In this document: positions 11,701 through 22,200 of the stretch, in pieces
Numbering within the stretch: the stretch's first letter is position 1
Layout of the letters: every line of letters begins with the position of its first letter
NCBI GenBank assembly: GCA_947650365.1
Contig: OX393549.1
Span: 83,208,319-83,272,318, forward strand
Source: Chamaelirium japonicum
Lineage: Eukaryota > Streptophyta > Magnoliopsida > Liliales > Melanthiaceae
Reading direction: 5' to 3'
DNA: 64,000 bases
Program-made: the position numbers and the translations under genes
Notes under the pieces: model-generated
The model's input: the letters and a program-made list of their open reading frames with translations, nothing else
What the model was told of the DNA's origin: nothing
The model's database searches: none

Positions 11701-12346
11701 CGGATAGATTCAGTAATTTTCTAATTTTTTGGAGAAGAATGTTTTGAGCCAATTGAATAAACGATTCGATGCGCACTTCGTTAATGTATAGTGTTGGATG
11801 GCATATCTAAAACTCAACAATTTCCAATAAAAATCACGCTGAAGATGTCAAACAAGCTACTCAGAGGGTTTAGGCTCTAAAGGTTCAGTGTTTACAGTTT
11901 ATAGTTTAGGAAAGTTTTGGAAAATTTCGGTAAATATAGGAATATTTTTGGTCCCATATTTCGTTTTGAGAACCAGAAAATGGAAATATTTTGAGAAATT
12001 TCGGAAACTTTTGAACCATGGTCATACTAATAACCTAGGAAACCCACCTGTATCTTTACTTAATTGTTCTCCAAAAGCAATAACTGGAAGAGCGGAAGCA
12101 AAGAAGATATATGCAGTGGGTGCCAATATCCTGTCATTCAAGTATCAGTTGTGGATCAGTTGTATAAGACCACAAAGACAATTGAGATCAGTTGTGGAGC
12201 TCTAGCAAAATGTAGATGATTATTGGTTGCACTTGCAAGTACCTGATCCCTGAACGTAATCCACCTGACCAATCATGTTTATAACATGCCAGTCTCCCTT
12301 TGACATCCTGGATGATCCCGCTAAATGGACTTCTAATGTGATCCAT
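7395..12346 (-). CDS. BOR4-like: BOR4-type boron (borate) transporter, 3' half not found
   Basis: Member of the plant SLC4-like borate exporter family, multi-pass plasma-membrane proteins that move borate out of the cell. Coding exons on the minus strand: 12346-12243, 12130-12048, 11209-11017, 10939-10801, 10701-10536, 10456-10290, 7947-7774, 7685-7590 and 7511-7395. All have GT/AG borders and join in frame to 413 codons without a stop. Family signatures seen include [12 protein letters not shown] (first membrane span), [97 protein letters not shown] and a [10 protein letters not shown] end. QLIRKKMV and the MQEVFIQMD segment fit the BOR4-7 class better than BOR1-3. The start chosen is ATG 12346-12344, two bases after a likely acceptor. 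Family members have about 650-720 residues. The expected continuation (VNEQRVSNLLQ, LPGNQF and the acidic C-terminus) is absent after a consensus donor at 7394. The gene is therefore truncated, or its last exons lie left of the window. Confidence 0.85.
8209..9666. mobile_element. hAT-like TIR transposon, copy B, inverted relative to copy A
   Basis: Ends CTAAGAAGCATGGATACGG and (reversed) CTCTAAAGCATGGACACG match the termini of copy A, in the opposite order. From about 9190 to 9666 it repeats, in reverse, the 2030-2410 plus 2945-3110 parts of copy A. Its left 130 bp match copy A 5400-5531 in reverse. The middle (8340-8930) is unrelated and GA-rich. It lies in the 2.3-kb intron between the exons at 7947 and 10290. 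I see no clear target duplication (ACATTGGC against ATGGCCGC), so the ends may be slightly off or the duplication eroded. Confidence 0.6.
8716..8900. repeat. GA-rich tract and short tandem duplication inside copy B
   Basis: 8716-8770 is an imperfect (GA)n run. Just after it the ~45-bp unit containing TGAGGGAGAGAGACGGGCTG occurs twice (about 8838 and 8876), each followed by ACGAC. This accounts for the low-complexity reading frames in this region. Confidence 0.8.
9667..10289. other. remainder of the BOR intron
   Basis: Between copy B and the exon at 10290. AT-rich with no gene or repeat that I can assign. A ~90-bp patch at 9690-9770 repeats GTACAATTGCAC / GTGCGATC-type words. Confidence 0.4.
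11333..12022. mobile_element. 690-bp MITE in the second BOR coding intron
   Basis: Ends AGGTTCAAAATTTC and (reversed) ACCATGGTTCAAAAG are inverted. CATACTAA flanks both sides (11325-11332 and 12023-12030), an 8-bp target duplication typical of hAT elements. The left part (AATATTTTGTGGAAATATTTTGACAGTG region) is closely related to the duplicated interior of copy A, so both belong to one repeat family. It lies between the exons ending at 11209 and 12048 and does not disturb either splice site. Confidence 0.75.
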
Positions 12347-12348
12347 TC

Positions 12349-14025
12349 CTGAATGGAAATTCTCATACAAATCAGCTATCAAAAATAGCTCACATACAAA
12401 AATTCCCAATAACAATAGTGTGAAACACTTCACAATGCTGCAAACTTGCTTCCAAAATTTAAGAAACTTATATTTTGAGGAGTGGGTCACCCCTTTAGCT
12501 CCTGTTTGTTGATCAAGAGCATCAACACATTAACTTTAGACTAAAATAAGGTAAATAAACATGTATATATATGTGTGTATATCGATGTTTTTATATTTGA
12601 TTATAAAGCATCAATTAGCTTAGTGACATATGAAATTGATTACACAGGTTGAACCACAAGAACAGTATTTTGAAGAGTAGAATCAAAGAGAACGATATTG
12701 TTAAACAAATACCAAACGAGCAGGAATAGGAACAATTACGAAACACTTAACACTAGAGCAACTAGGGAGGAGGTTGTTATTTTCCTAATTCAGAAAAATA
12801 GGGTGCCAGCACAAGTACAGTAGAAGATTAAATGGGACTTCAAACACAAAATATCCTCGCAATATGATATTTTGCGTGACCGGCTTACTATAACCATCAG
12901 CCCACAAATGAAAGTGATAGATCCACTTGTATTGGATGATTATATTAAAAATCGAAATATACAGACCCAGATTTCCATTATTTTTATGCAAACTCCAATT
13001 CTTCTGATTCCACTCGCACATAATGATTATATTAAAATTTTAAAAAAAACCCAATATACAATGAAACAGAAGAACATTCAGAAAGATCCATTCTACGTCA
13101 TATTAATTTAAAATTTTTCAAATAGCAAGGGAGAAAAATGGTAATTAAGAAATAGGAATAATTCTTAATTAAAAATTTTCAAATACCAAATGAGCAGGAA
13201 TAGGAATAGTTAAAAAAAACACTTAACAATAGAGCAACTAGGGGGGAGATTGTTATTTTCCTAATTCAGAAAAATGAGCAGCCAGCACAAGTACAGTAGA
13301 AGATTAAATGGGACTTCAAACACAAAATATCCTCGTAATATGATATTTTGCATGACCGGCTTACTATAACCATCGGCTCACGAATGAAAGTGATAGATCC
13401 CACTTGCATTGGATGATTATATTAAAAATCGAAATATACAGACCCAGATTTCCATTATTTTCATGCAAACTCTGATTCTTCTGATTCCACTTGCACATAA
13501 TGATTGTACTAAAAAAAAAACGAATACACAATGAAACAAAAGAACATTCAGTAAGATCCATTCTACGTCTAGTTAAATTTTTTTTAAAATCGAATAGCAA
13601 GGGAGAAAATGGTAATTAGGGAAAATCTGGAAATGTTAATGTTCTCCAGTACCCCACCCTCTGCTCCATGAACAGAAAGACCACCGATATCAGGTCCGAC
13701 AAGCAGAGAAGAACAACGGACATACGCAAACATACACGAAGAGAATCCAATCCAAAGCGTCTGAAACCCTGATGCTATGAAGGGAAACCGATCAGTAGCG
13801 TCTCAAACGGAGTAGCAGCAAAAAATTCAAGCAAAACGGCAACCAGAGCATCAACAACCCCTCGTCGATGCAGATCAGCTGCATACAATGAAGAACAACA
13901 AGATAGATACCTTCGTCTCCGGCGCCGGCTGAGACCGTGTCCAATCGGCGAGAGAGAGAGAGGAGCAGAATCGAAACGGCCTCCGTCCGCTCAGAGATGC
14001 ATTCCTCCCTAAACCCTAGAAAGGA
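12349..14025 (-). other. 5' UTR exon and leader intron of the BOR gene
   Basis: The CT-rich, CG-rich segment from about 14025 to 13911 ends GGAGACGAAG, followed by the donor GTATCTATC (13910). The first coding exon is preceded by a polypyrimidine-poor but consensus acceptor TTCCATTCAG ending at 12349. This gives a ~115-base non-coding first exon and a 1,562-bp leader intron. The intron boundaries are inferred from splice consensus, not from transcripts. Confidence 0.55.
12706..13619. repeat. ~474-bp tandem duplication in the BOR leader intron
   Basis: The block starting CAAATACCAAA (12706) recurs at 13180. The two copies are colinear through AGTACAGTAGAAGATTAAAT, the ATATTTTGC(G/A)TGACCGGC segment and the closing AATAGCAAGGGAGAAAA. 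They differ by scattered substitutions and small gaps. Non-coding. Confidence 0.85.
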
Positions 14026-14052
14026 GGAAAGGAAGACGGAGAGCGCGACGAG

Positions 14053-14060
14053 TATTTATA
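14053..14060 (-). promoter_or_regulatory. TATA box of the BOR gene
   Basis: TATAAATA on the minus strand, in the context CACGTATAAATACTCG, lies about 30 bases before the presumed CT-rich transcript start near 14025. The surrounding 14060-14350 is CG-rich and free of repeats, as expected of a plant promoter. Confidence 0.6.
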
Positions 14061-14463
14061 CGTGGCGCTCTGGAGAGCTTCCGAAGTTCGGAACACGTCG
14101 GAGATATCCGGAGACGGTGCGCCCTCCTTCGGTCTGTTTCCGCAACCCTCCCCCTCCCCCCCGCCTCCTCCTTCGAACAAAAAACCCCGCGATCCGCGGT
14201 GGGGCCCGCTCCTGCCCCGCCCGGTCCGGTCCCTCACATCTGGAGCCACGTGGCGTATCACAATTGGTTTGGACGGTTGGTGTCCCAGCTCACTGGCTGC
14301 GGGGCCGTCCCAGGCTCCCAGCTTGGGCTCCTTGCGTCCGGGGGCGTTTGGCGTTAAGGCTCTGCACAGTTTCTAGTATCAGCCGCCCGATCCTCATCAT
14401 ACTAACCACACCAGGAGAGTGGGACCCATAGCCCAGAGCCTTGTCACCAGTGACAGCTAATAT

Positions 14464-15511
14464 GCCAATGGGAAAATTGCATCAACCACCCTGAGGTTTG
14501 TCGTAATTTCAGTAATCTCTCCTTACTTTTGAAATATTACATAGACGACCCTAAAGTTTCATTTTATTGGCAGTAACCTCCCGACAAAAAGTTATAAGCT
14601 ATATCATCAAATAAATTTAAAACTACCTATTTACCACTACAAAAAAATTAAAAATAAATTTAAATTTTTTAAAAAATAAATTGAAATGTAAGACAAACTT
14701 TACACAGAGATGACTAATTGTAATTTCATAGTTTTTATTGTTTTTAAATAAAAATTTAAATAAGGATAAAAAAAAAATTTTGGACTTATTTGATGACATA
14801 GCTCATAACTACTGGTTTAGAGAAGGTTGCTGCTAATAAAATAAAATAAGAAGTAAGTGTAATATTTCAAAGGGGGAATTAAAGGACGGTCCCTAAAAAC
14901 ATATTTATTTTAGCTAAATGATAGCTAACCGAATCTAAATCCTGTGGACGAAAATACCCCTCATTATATTTTTAAAATTTTCAAATCATGTCATTCCTTT
15001 CTAAAACTAAATCGGATCTAAACCCGAACCCCAAACCCCAAACCTAAAAACTCTAAACCCTAAGATCTATAGGCCATGGGATGAACCATAAATCTAGAAA
15101 TCCTAAACCTAATCCTAAATTGAACCCTTCTGCTTCCCGTGGCATCTCGTCTCCGTGGCGGTGGTGGCGGTGAGCAGTTGTAACTCGAGGCTGACTCCAA
15201 CGCGACTGCTTACGCCCGCTGCTACTGTCGCCCGATCTGCTGCTCATGTCTGCCTCCGCCACCACTGCTTGTAGGAGAAATTGGAGAAAAAGTGGTCGAT
15301 CGGTAATGGCATTGTAATCTTTTGGCAACCCATTAAACCGAATTGATCGGTTAAACAAGAACCTTAGGCGAAACAAATCTACTACCTGTCCTTTCATCCA
15401 ATCAATCTGTTGTCAGGGACCTTACACACATTAACCCTATTTCAAAAATGAGGGGAGGCCACTACAATTACCCCGAAACCTCAGGCGGGTCACTGCAATT
15501 TTCCTTAAGGC
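14464..15511. mobile_element. foldback MITE split by a second element
   Basis: Ends GCCAATGGGAAAATTGCA and (reversed) GCCTTAAGGAAAATTGCA, with AATAT on both outer sides (14459-14463 and 15512-15516). The arms continue inwards (ACCCTGAGGTTT, then ATTTTATTGGCAGTAACCTC against its complement near 14800-14870), so the element is largely a long hairpin. Removing the insertion at 14872-15437 leaves about 473 bp. Confidence 0.65.
14872..15437. mobile_element. 566-bp MITE with 9-bp target duplication, nested
   Basis: TATTTCAAA occurs on both sides (14863-14871 and 15438-15446). The inner ends GGGGGAATTAAAGGACGGTC and (reversed) GGGTTAATGTGTGTAAGGTC are weakly inverted. A 9-bp duplication suggests a Mutator-like origin (inference). 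It contains a patch of AACCCTAAA/CCCCAAACC words and a 114-codon minus-strand frame (15053-15397) that I do not regard as a gene. Confidence 0.55.
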
Positions 15512-16699
15512 AATATGACAAAGGGGTTGGCCCACATTATTGATGATTAATTCTTCTGTGTGCAAGACGTTCCTGATTTTCCTTAAACGTGGGGTCCATC
15601 AGATGGGCCCCAAATCAATTAGCAGTCGCTGGTGACAACTGCTTTGGTCTCGCAGTCTCCAATATTTCCTAGTGGGTCTATTGGTACACCTCGTATTTCT
15701 TTTCATACACCAAATACTCTTCACACACCACTCCACACCACCTAGTTTTAAAATTTTACATATTTGCTCATTGCACACCTCCAAATTTTAAAAAAACTCT
15801 ATACTAACATTCTTCCCCAAATTGCTCTACACACACATACCCTGATACCCAAACCCTAATACCATACCTCTTTTATCAACTGCTCCGACGAACTCCTCTT
15901 CGCACTCCGCCCCTCCCCGAGCTCATCTCCTCCTCGGGCTCCCTCGCCCAAGCGCCGTAGATTTCTCCCCCCGTTGATTTTCTCTTTGTTTAACACCCTA
16001 CCTCCTCCATCAACCGCTCCGATGAACTCCTCTCCGCTCACCACCCCTCCCCGAGCTCCCCCACCCAGATGTTGTATGTTTCTCCTCCCGTCAATTTTCT
16101 CTCCGTCGTCGTCTAACGACATCCAAATCTTACATTCGGCCAACCAGAGTCGAACATTATATAGTACGGTCAGCCGACCATGGCCAAACATGATACAATA
16201 CGTTTGACCGTCCAAACATAGTACGTTATGTTCAGTCGTGGTCGGCCGAACGTACTATACAACGTTCGACTCTGATCAACCTAACATACTATACCTTGTT
16301 CAGCTCTAGTAGGCCGAACATGTCTTGAACAGGAAAACAAAAATAAAAGTTATGATCATTTTACTTGGGAGTAATTTTGTAAAACAAAAAACCTTAAATA
16401 TTTTACACAGTTGCCATTCTAGGTGATGTCCGTAATTATTGAAGGATTTCATGGCATGGCATATGAGGCACTAAATAATAAATATTTGGCCGAGTGGGTT
16501 CGATGAACTTCAATGAAAGCGTGCCGTTTATGGTAGGGTGAAGGCGAAAACACGCGACTGCCAGCAAAGCTCGAGCCCGAGTCGACAAGGGCGGATACGG
16601 CAAAGTTCACCCCCGCGGTGCGTTTTGGCGCGAAGCTCCAGCTGGTACGCGTGCCAGCGCCAATCCTGGCCGCATGCAAAGAAGCTGATAAAAAAAAGG
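15512..16699. other. unassigned region with CT-rich 134-bp tandem duplication
   Basis: No gene. TCAACYGCTCCGAYGAACTC occurs at about 15876 and 16010, and the blocks that follow stay colinear (CCCCTCCCCGAGCTC, then TTTCTCC), a tandem duplication at 134-bp spacing. From 16130 to 16330 there are irregular repeats of TCGGCCGAACGTACTATAC-type words in both orientations. Confidence 0.55.
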
Positions 16700-16960
16700 G
16701 TTATTTTGACTTTGACCCCCAAACTTTGCTTTGAATTAGACTTTACCCCATATTTTCATTAATTAGACTTTACCCCCCAAAACTAACTGTTCCGTCAGCT
16801 CACCATCTAAGAGAAAGGTAAGCTGACGGAACAGAAATAAACTTTTGGGGCGTGAGCTGACGGAACAGTTATTTTTGGGGGGTAAAGTCTAATTAATGAA
16901 ATGATGGGGGGTAAATTCTAATTCAAGGCAAAATTTGGAGGGGGACAAAGTCAAAATAAC
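16700..16960. mobile_element. 261-bp foldback MITE
   Basis: Nearly the whole segment is a hairpin. GTTATTTTGACTTTG at the left end is matched by its complement at the right end. Inside this come the pairs ATTAATTAGACTTTACCCCC / GGGGTAAAGTCTAATTAAT and ACTGTTCCGTCAGCTCA / TGAGCTGACGGAACAG. A-runs flank both ends, so a target duplication cannot be defined. Non-coding. Confidence 0.8.
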
Positions 16961-17586
16961 AAAAAAAAAAAAATCGAACTCGAAATACACCCACTGTAAA
17001 CAGCACCCATACGAGCACCCAGCCACCGACTAGTGGGCCCTGCAAGCTTGGGATCAACATGAAATTAGAGCTCAATCTTTTTTTTTTTTTTTGGTGAAGA
17101 TTAGAGCTCAATCTCGAGAGCCCCCTGGCCCAAAAATTTCTTCCGAATAAATACCTACATATTTATAGACGAAAAATAAATACATTCATTTATTAATATA
17201 GAAGTGCATTTATTAATTTAGAAGTAGTATTGCAATTGAGTCGCATCTTAGTGGTAGCAGGTCGTGTAATCGAATCTGTGTACTTCCTCCCTTCTTCATG
17301 GCTAGCTTATCTGTTGTCTTAATGACAGTTTTATCTATGTTTCTGTGTGGCATTTTTTGTTGAATGCGGGTTCGGTCTTGATCCTTATCGGTTTATTACA
17401 AACTAAGGCTAAAAAGCACGATCGTGAGGTCCTTTCAAAAGTAAATTACTATTGAACCCCAAAACAAAATGGGCTCACAACTATTATGGAGTTCATGGTT
17501 TTTGGTCCAAACTTTTTTTAAAGAAGAGGTTGATCCTCATGTGAAATACATGTTTGTTATCACAAGTGGTAAGATATTGCCCCCTT
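16961..17586. other. unassigned; possible eroded SINE
   Basis: No gene. 17240-17280 on the plus strand reads CATCTTAGTGGTAGCAGG then GTGTAATCGAATCTG. This loosely resembles the A and B boxes of a tRNA-derived SINE head, with low confidence. Poly-T and poly-A runs flank the area (about 17080-17094 and 16962-16973). Confidence 0.3.
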
Positions 17587-17656
17587 AGACCATCTCCAAG
17601 GGGCTCCGAGTTAGGAGCACCTCCTCAGTATTGTGGGCCTCACTTTGAGTGCCAAG
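17587..17656. mobile_element. left part of a CCATCTCCAA-end MITE
   Basis: TTAGACCATCTCCAAGGGGC begins here. A partner reading TTGGAGATGCTCTTAGA on the plus strand lies at about 30430-30446, just right of the large LTR element. The two halves look like one MITE opened by the LTR-element insertion (inference). Confidence 0.4.
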
Positions 17657-18247
17657 TGGGTGCAAAATATGGCAAACGCCTGATGGTGGGATACGCAGCC
17701 CTGCTTGGGGCCCACGGAGACGACGGTGGGACCTACAACCCTGCCTGGGACCCACGGACGACAACAGTGGGACCCGCAGCCCTGTCTAAGGCTCACAGAG
17801 ACGACCATGGGACCCGCAACCCTGCCTGGGGCCCACGAAGACGACGGTGGAACCCGCAGCCCTACCTAGGGCCCATCGAGATGACGGTGGGACCCTCAGC
17901 CCTGTCTGGGGACCACGGAGATTATTCGGGATCTGGTAAATCCCCCCGGATATTTACTAAAACCCTCGATATTTTCAAAAGTTTATACATAGCAAACCCG
18001 ACAAATAATTCAGGAGGGAATTCGATTATTCAACATCCCACTTTCTGTTTTCCAAAGCGTCTTGAGCCTTCTGGTGATCAGACTCCAGTCAAGCCTACTC
18101 CACCCTATGTCTACTTGTATATGCACTCCTCGGCCTGTCGAGAGTAGCTCTACTTCTTCAGAGATAGTGGATTCAAAGGTTGTGTCTTACCGGACGGAGA
18201 CGTAGGCTTCGGCCGAACTTCGTCACCACATCCTGTTCTAACTCTCC

Positions 18248-18290
<43 letters not shown>

Positions 18291-18391
18291 TTTCTCTCTT
18301 CCTCTCTACTCTGCAGTGTCTGTATAACAGCTAAGCATGAGACAGCTCAGCGCTCTACAGTGCGCCATATCTTGAAGGTCAACACCTTCCA
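17657..18391 (+). repeat. 5' LTR of the LARD-like element
   Basis: Begins TGGGTGCAAAATATGGCAAA. Contains about six ~41-bp units around CTGCCTGGGGCCCACGGAGA (17700-17935), a conserved block ending in TCGGCCTGTCGAGAGTAGCT, a (CT)n run (about 18253-18292) and the closing CAGCGCTCTACAGTGCGCCA segment. It matches 29527-30252 along its whole length, with more CT units and many scattered differences. Confidence 0.75.
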
Positions 18392-18740
18392 TCGACTGTT
18401 GGAGGGGAACCGTATGACAGCTGTAATCTCCCCTCCACAGTTTGGCATCGTTTGTGCGATCTTGCCCTTCAACTTGCGATCTCTAGGCTTCCCAGCTCCT
18501 TCAGTCAAGCAACAACTACTGATAACCTAAGCAACATATCTGTCTTCATTACTATACTATAATGGCAAAGGCATGACCCATAGATCAACCAGAGAGAAGT
18601 TATCTAAATTGAGACATTCAAACATCAGGGGTGAATCCTCTGACGTCAGCCGTTAGTATCAATGACGAAGCAAAACATCCACCTGTCGTGTGACCCGTCC
18701 TCTAATCCCTGCATCGGGAGTGATGTTTGAAACTACAATC

Positions 18741-19270
18741 GTCAACCGAGGGCTTAGAGATAGTCAACCCTTAGGCATCCTCCGACATTGCAGATCGCAT
18801 AAGGATTCGACTGACAACCGAGGGCTTGGAGATAGCTAACCCTCGGGCATCCTCCAGCGTTCCAGATCACCCGAGGATTCAACCATCAACCACTACCAAA
18901 CTCAAAGGTACAAGCTCTGTGTCTTTTTGCTGGTTTGATCGCACGGGGTCTCCCCACGATCAACCAGTGTTCAAATGCACCTACTACGTACCCCGCAACC
19001 GATTGGGGCGGTAAAAGCTTTGTCTCGACCAATCGAAAACAAGACTAGTGTGATCGCACAAGGTCTTCCCACGATCAACCAGCATTCAAAACTATAGTTA
19101 GTTTGATTAATTTAAGTTGCGACACGTCCGACTAACCTATAACAGTACAAAGCTACGCGCCCCAGACGTAGGTTCAACTGAAATGGCATTTTGCCTAAGT
19201 CTAACACATACAAAGGCACTACACTGAGTACTCCGAATAATTGGTATTACACATGATCCTATTGCCACTT
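18741..19270. repeat. short tandem duplications in the LARD interior
   Basis: A 72-bp unit beginning CAACCGAGGGCTT occurs at 18743 and 18815. A ~115-bp unit containing TGATCGCACGGGGTCT / CCCCACGATCAACCAG occurs at about 18936 and 19051. From about 19085 starts the first copy of a ~185-bp unit (GCGACACGTCCGACTAACCT...GAGTACTCCGAATAATTGG) whose later copies lie at 23350-23690. Non-coding. Confidence 0.65.
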
Positions 19271-19274
19271 AAGG

Positions 19275-22200
19275 TGTAACACCTGTGGTGTTAGATTTGA
19301 GAATAATAGAAATCCTCAATGGCTAGTTTCGTCTTTTTGCAGCCAGACTTTTTCTTTGGGCTTTTTCCCAATAAATGGATCGTAAACCTATGAGATGTTT
19401 TATGTTCACATTCTCCGTAACTTCGAGCATGTCACGATGGTGCGTTCCGTGCAACGATCATGTGTATGCGCAGCCAGTTTCGGCAGCCCGGCAGGTAAAC
19501 CCTAGAAAAACAATAATTGGTCGATAGTTGTAGCTGTTTTATTTCTTGCAAGAGATCGGGTGATCGGATCGTAACGAAACAAGATACGCTAGATGAGGCT
19601 CTGAGAGAGCCTTCCATTGAACCTGAGTTAGGGTCGATCCGACACCCGGGTGAATAGTTATTGCTATTTTGAGTTTTGGAGTCTTTCCTTCTTTTCAGGA
19701 GATCCAAAAGTCAGAAAATTATGTACCAAGCGCTAACGCGTTTGCGTTGTCGAGACCTTTCGAACGAATCCTCTCGGGACCAATTCCGACTTCCGGTTTG
19801 ATAGTTACGACTTATTATTCTTTTCAGCCCGGTTGATGGACGAATCGCACCCGGATTCCAACCGAGCCCGGTTCAGAGCTCGGGACCGAGCCCGACCAGC
19901 CCTAGAGCCTACCTCCCGGTCTCCTAGCATAACTTAAGATCTCCTGACCTCCCTCCCCAGTGATTTAAAATTCGAAATTCGGATGGGAATTATCGGCCAG
20001 GATTGAGATGATGTATCGATCCCTATCTTTCTTTCCTTATCCCTTCGCCTTAACCGACTCTATCTCCCCAACCCTTATCACAACATCCCCCCTTTTCTAT
20101 AAATAGAGATAGAGAGAGAACGAGAGGAGAGAAAGAGAGAGAACGGGATGCAGCGAGAGAGAGAGCGAGAGCCGGAGACGGAGAAGGAGGAGAGATCGAG
20201 GGAGATGGAGCGCCGACCCGCCCCTCGCCGGAGCACCGGCGAGCACGCCGAGACGCCTAGGTCAGCCACCCTCCTCCTCCCATCCTCCTCCGTGACCCAA
20301 CCCCGCGACCCGGCCCCTTCCTTCTCTCTTGCCGCGGCCCGCACGGGCGGACACCGCCGCCGCTCCGAGCCCCTCCCCGGCGACCTCCGACCTCCGTCCA
20401 AGCCCCGTGCGAGCCATCTCCGGCCGACTTCTCGGGCTCCGACGGCCGCTCCGACCGCCTCCCACCGTGCCTCCTCCGTGGGGGTGGTGCGGGAGAGGCC
20501 GGCCGAGCGCTCGCCGGCGCTCCAGGCCGCCCCTCCCGTCGGCCGCCGTCGCGCAGGAACCCCCCCCACGGCTGGACGTCTCATGGAGGAGAAGGAGTTG
20601 GGGGGGGGGGGGGGGTAGAACGGTAATTTTTTAGGTTATAATTAAACCCCAGACCCGACTTGCTAAACCCTGAACCCGACCCGACCTAACCACTGCAGAC
20701 CCGACCCGACCCAGCAGACCCAACCCAGAACAGTGAACCGGTCTGGTTCACCTGAACCAGACCCGTGAACCAGTGAAATTTGGTTCGACTGCCATTTCTC
20801 CGTCCGAACTCGGAATTGGACGAAACCAGCGCCATTTTGACCGGCTCGGAAAATACTACCTGTTGGCCATAGTTTAGTATAGTAATTATATTGTTTAATA
20901 CCATGTTTTATCCTTTGACCCGATATTATCGCGGTACCGTGGTTTGACCGTCGTTTCATCGTCCGAACTCGGATTCGGACAAAACTAGCGGCATTGTGCT
21001 CAAAATATTGAGCCCTACCTTTTAAACCTAGAATATAACCCTAGAACCTCTTCTACCCTAGTGAACCAACCATGCGATCGGTTTCACCGGTTCTACGTGG
21101 TTTGACCCGAAACCATTCGACCGAAGTCGGATTCCAACGAAACTGGAACCATCGGAAAGGGTTCTTCGAGCCCGATTCGATGAGTAGGTTTAGCTTCTGT
21201 TTACTTGTTTAGCCTAGTATTGTTTAGGTTCGAGTTCTTCAGTTGCACGGATTTGCGTGCTGTCGACTCAATGTTGGTCCCCTATCGAGGGTGCCCGACT
21301 ATCCTTGGCATAGAACCCTCGTCGGTGATTCTTTTGTTTTAATCAATAGAGTTGTGATGTGGAGCTGTGGTTATTATCAGACCTTGATCGTGGTGATCCA
21401 GCGGAGACAGATCAGAGGCAGCTAGCAGGAGTCATGTGTAATCGACAGCCAGGTGGCATCTACTATCCTTGCGTGGTCTTTAATAGTGGGAAATGAGAAT
21501 GACTAAGGGTAGGCATCCAGGACACTGCATGCGGGCCCCGCCGGGCATCGTCGCATGTGGTCAAATGGACCCCGCCTTGCATGCGGAGTCGCGAGTCCGG
21601 CGACGCATGCTTAAAATATTAATAAAGTAATAATAATAATGATTGCTTTTGATTGTATGGACACCGTAATTAGGATTCCCTTAAATTAAACAATAAATTG
21701 AATAATTAGTAATTATCGGAGCCACCCTCCTGAGAGGAGTATGACAACCCTAGCACACGGTTCACTGGGATGAGTGTTTTACCTTATTGATTTATTATGT
21801 CGCATGGGTTGCGATAGCAGTACGGGACCAGGGGTAAATTGTTGGAAATTGATAAGCATTAAATAGACTTTTTGTAGCTTCAGTATATATGTTGAAAGAT
21901 GTTATATGAGAATCTACCTGGTTAAAGGGTAGGGACCCCGTACGTGCATGGGCCGTGAACCACCCTGTGCGTACAGCCGAAGTTAAGTAGGTTAGGGGTC
22001 ACGGGCAAGGGTTGTGGTAAAGCCAATAGGAGGTGCCCTCGAGTAGGGATTGGCCTAGCAGCCCTGTCCCGGGGAGTTGAAGTCCCCATATTAAAGCAAG
22101 TTGGGCGGTAGAGCTCCACCGTGAAAGACGGGAAACCCCTTATGATCATCTGGGTGACTAGTGCATGGTGTTGGTGGATGCACGGCGAGAGAGTTGGCCC

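Noticed and set aside
14016-14431. Frames of 81-164 codons over the BOR promoter
   Set aside because: They cover the TATA box and GC-rich promoter; length is explained by high GC content.
20148-20618. 156-codon frame starting with an E/R-rich stretch after a TATA box
   Set aside because: It lies in the leader of a solo LTR bounded by TAAGG duplications; composition is GA- then CG-driven and no family matches.
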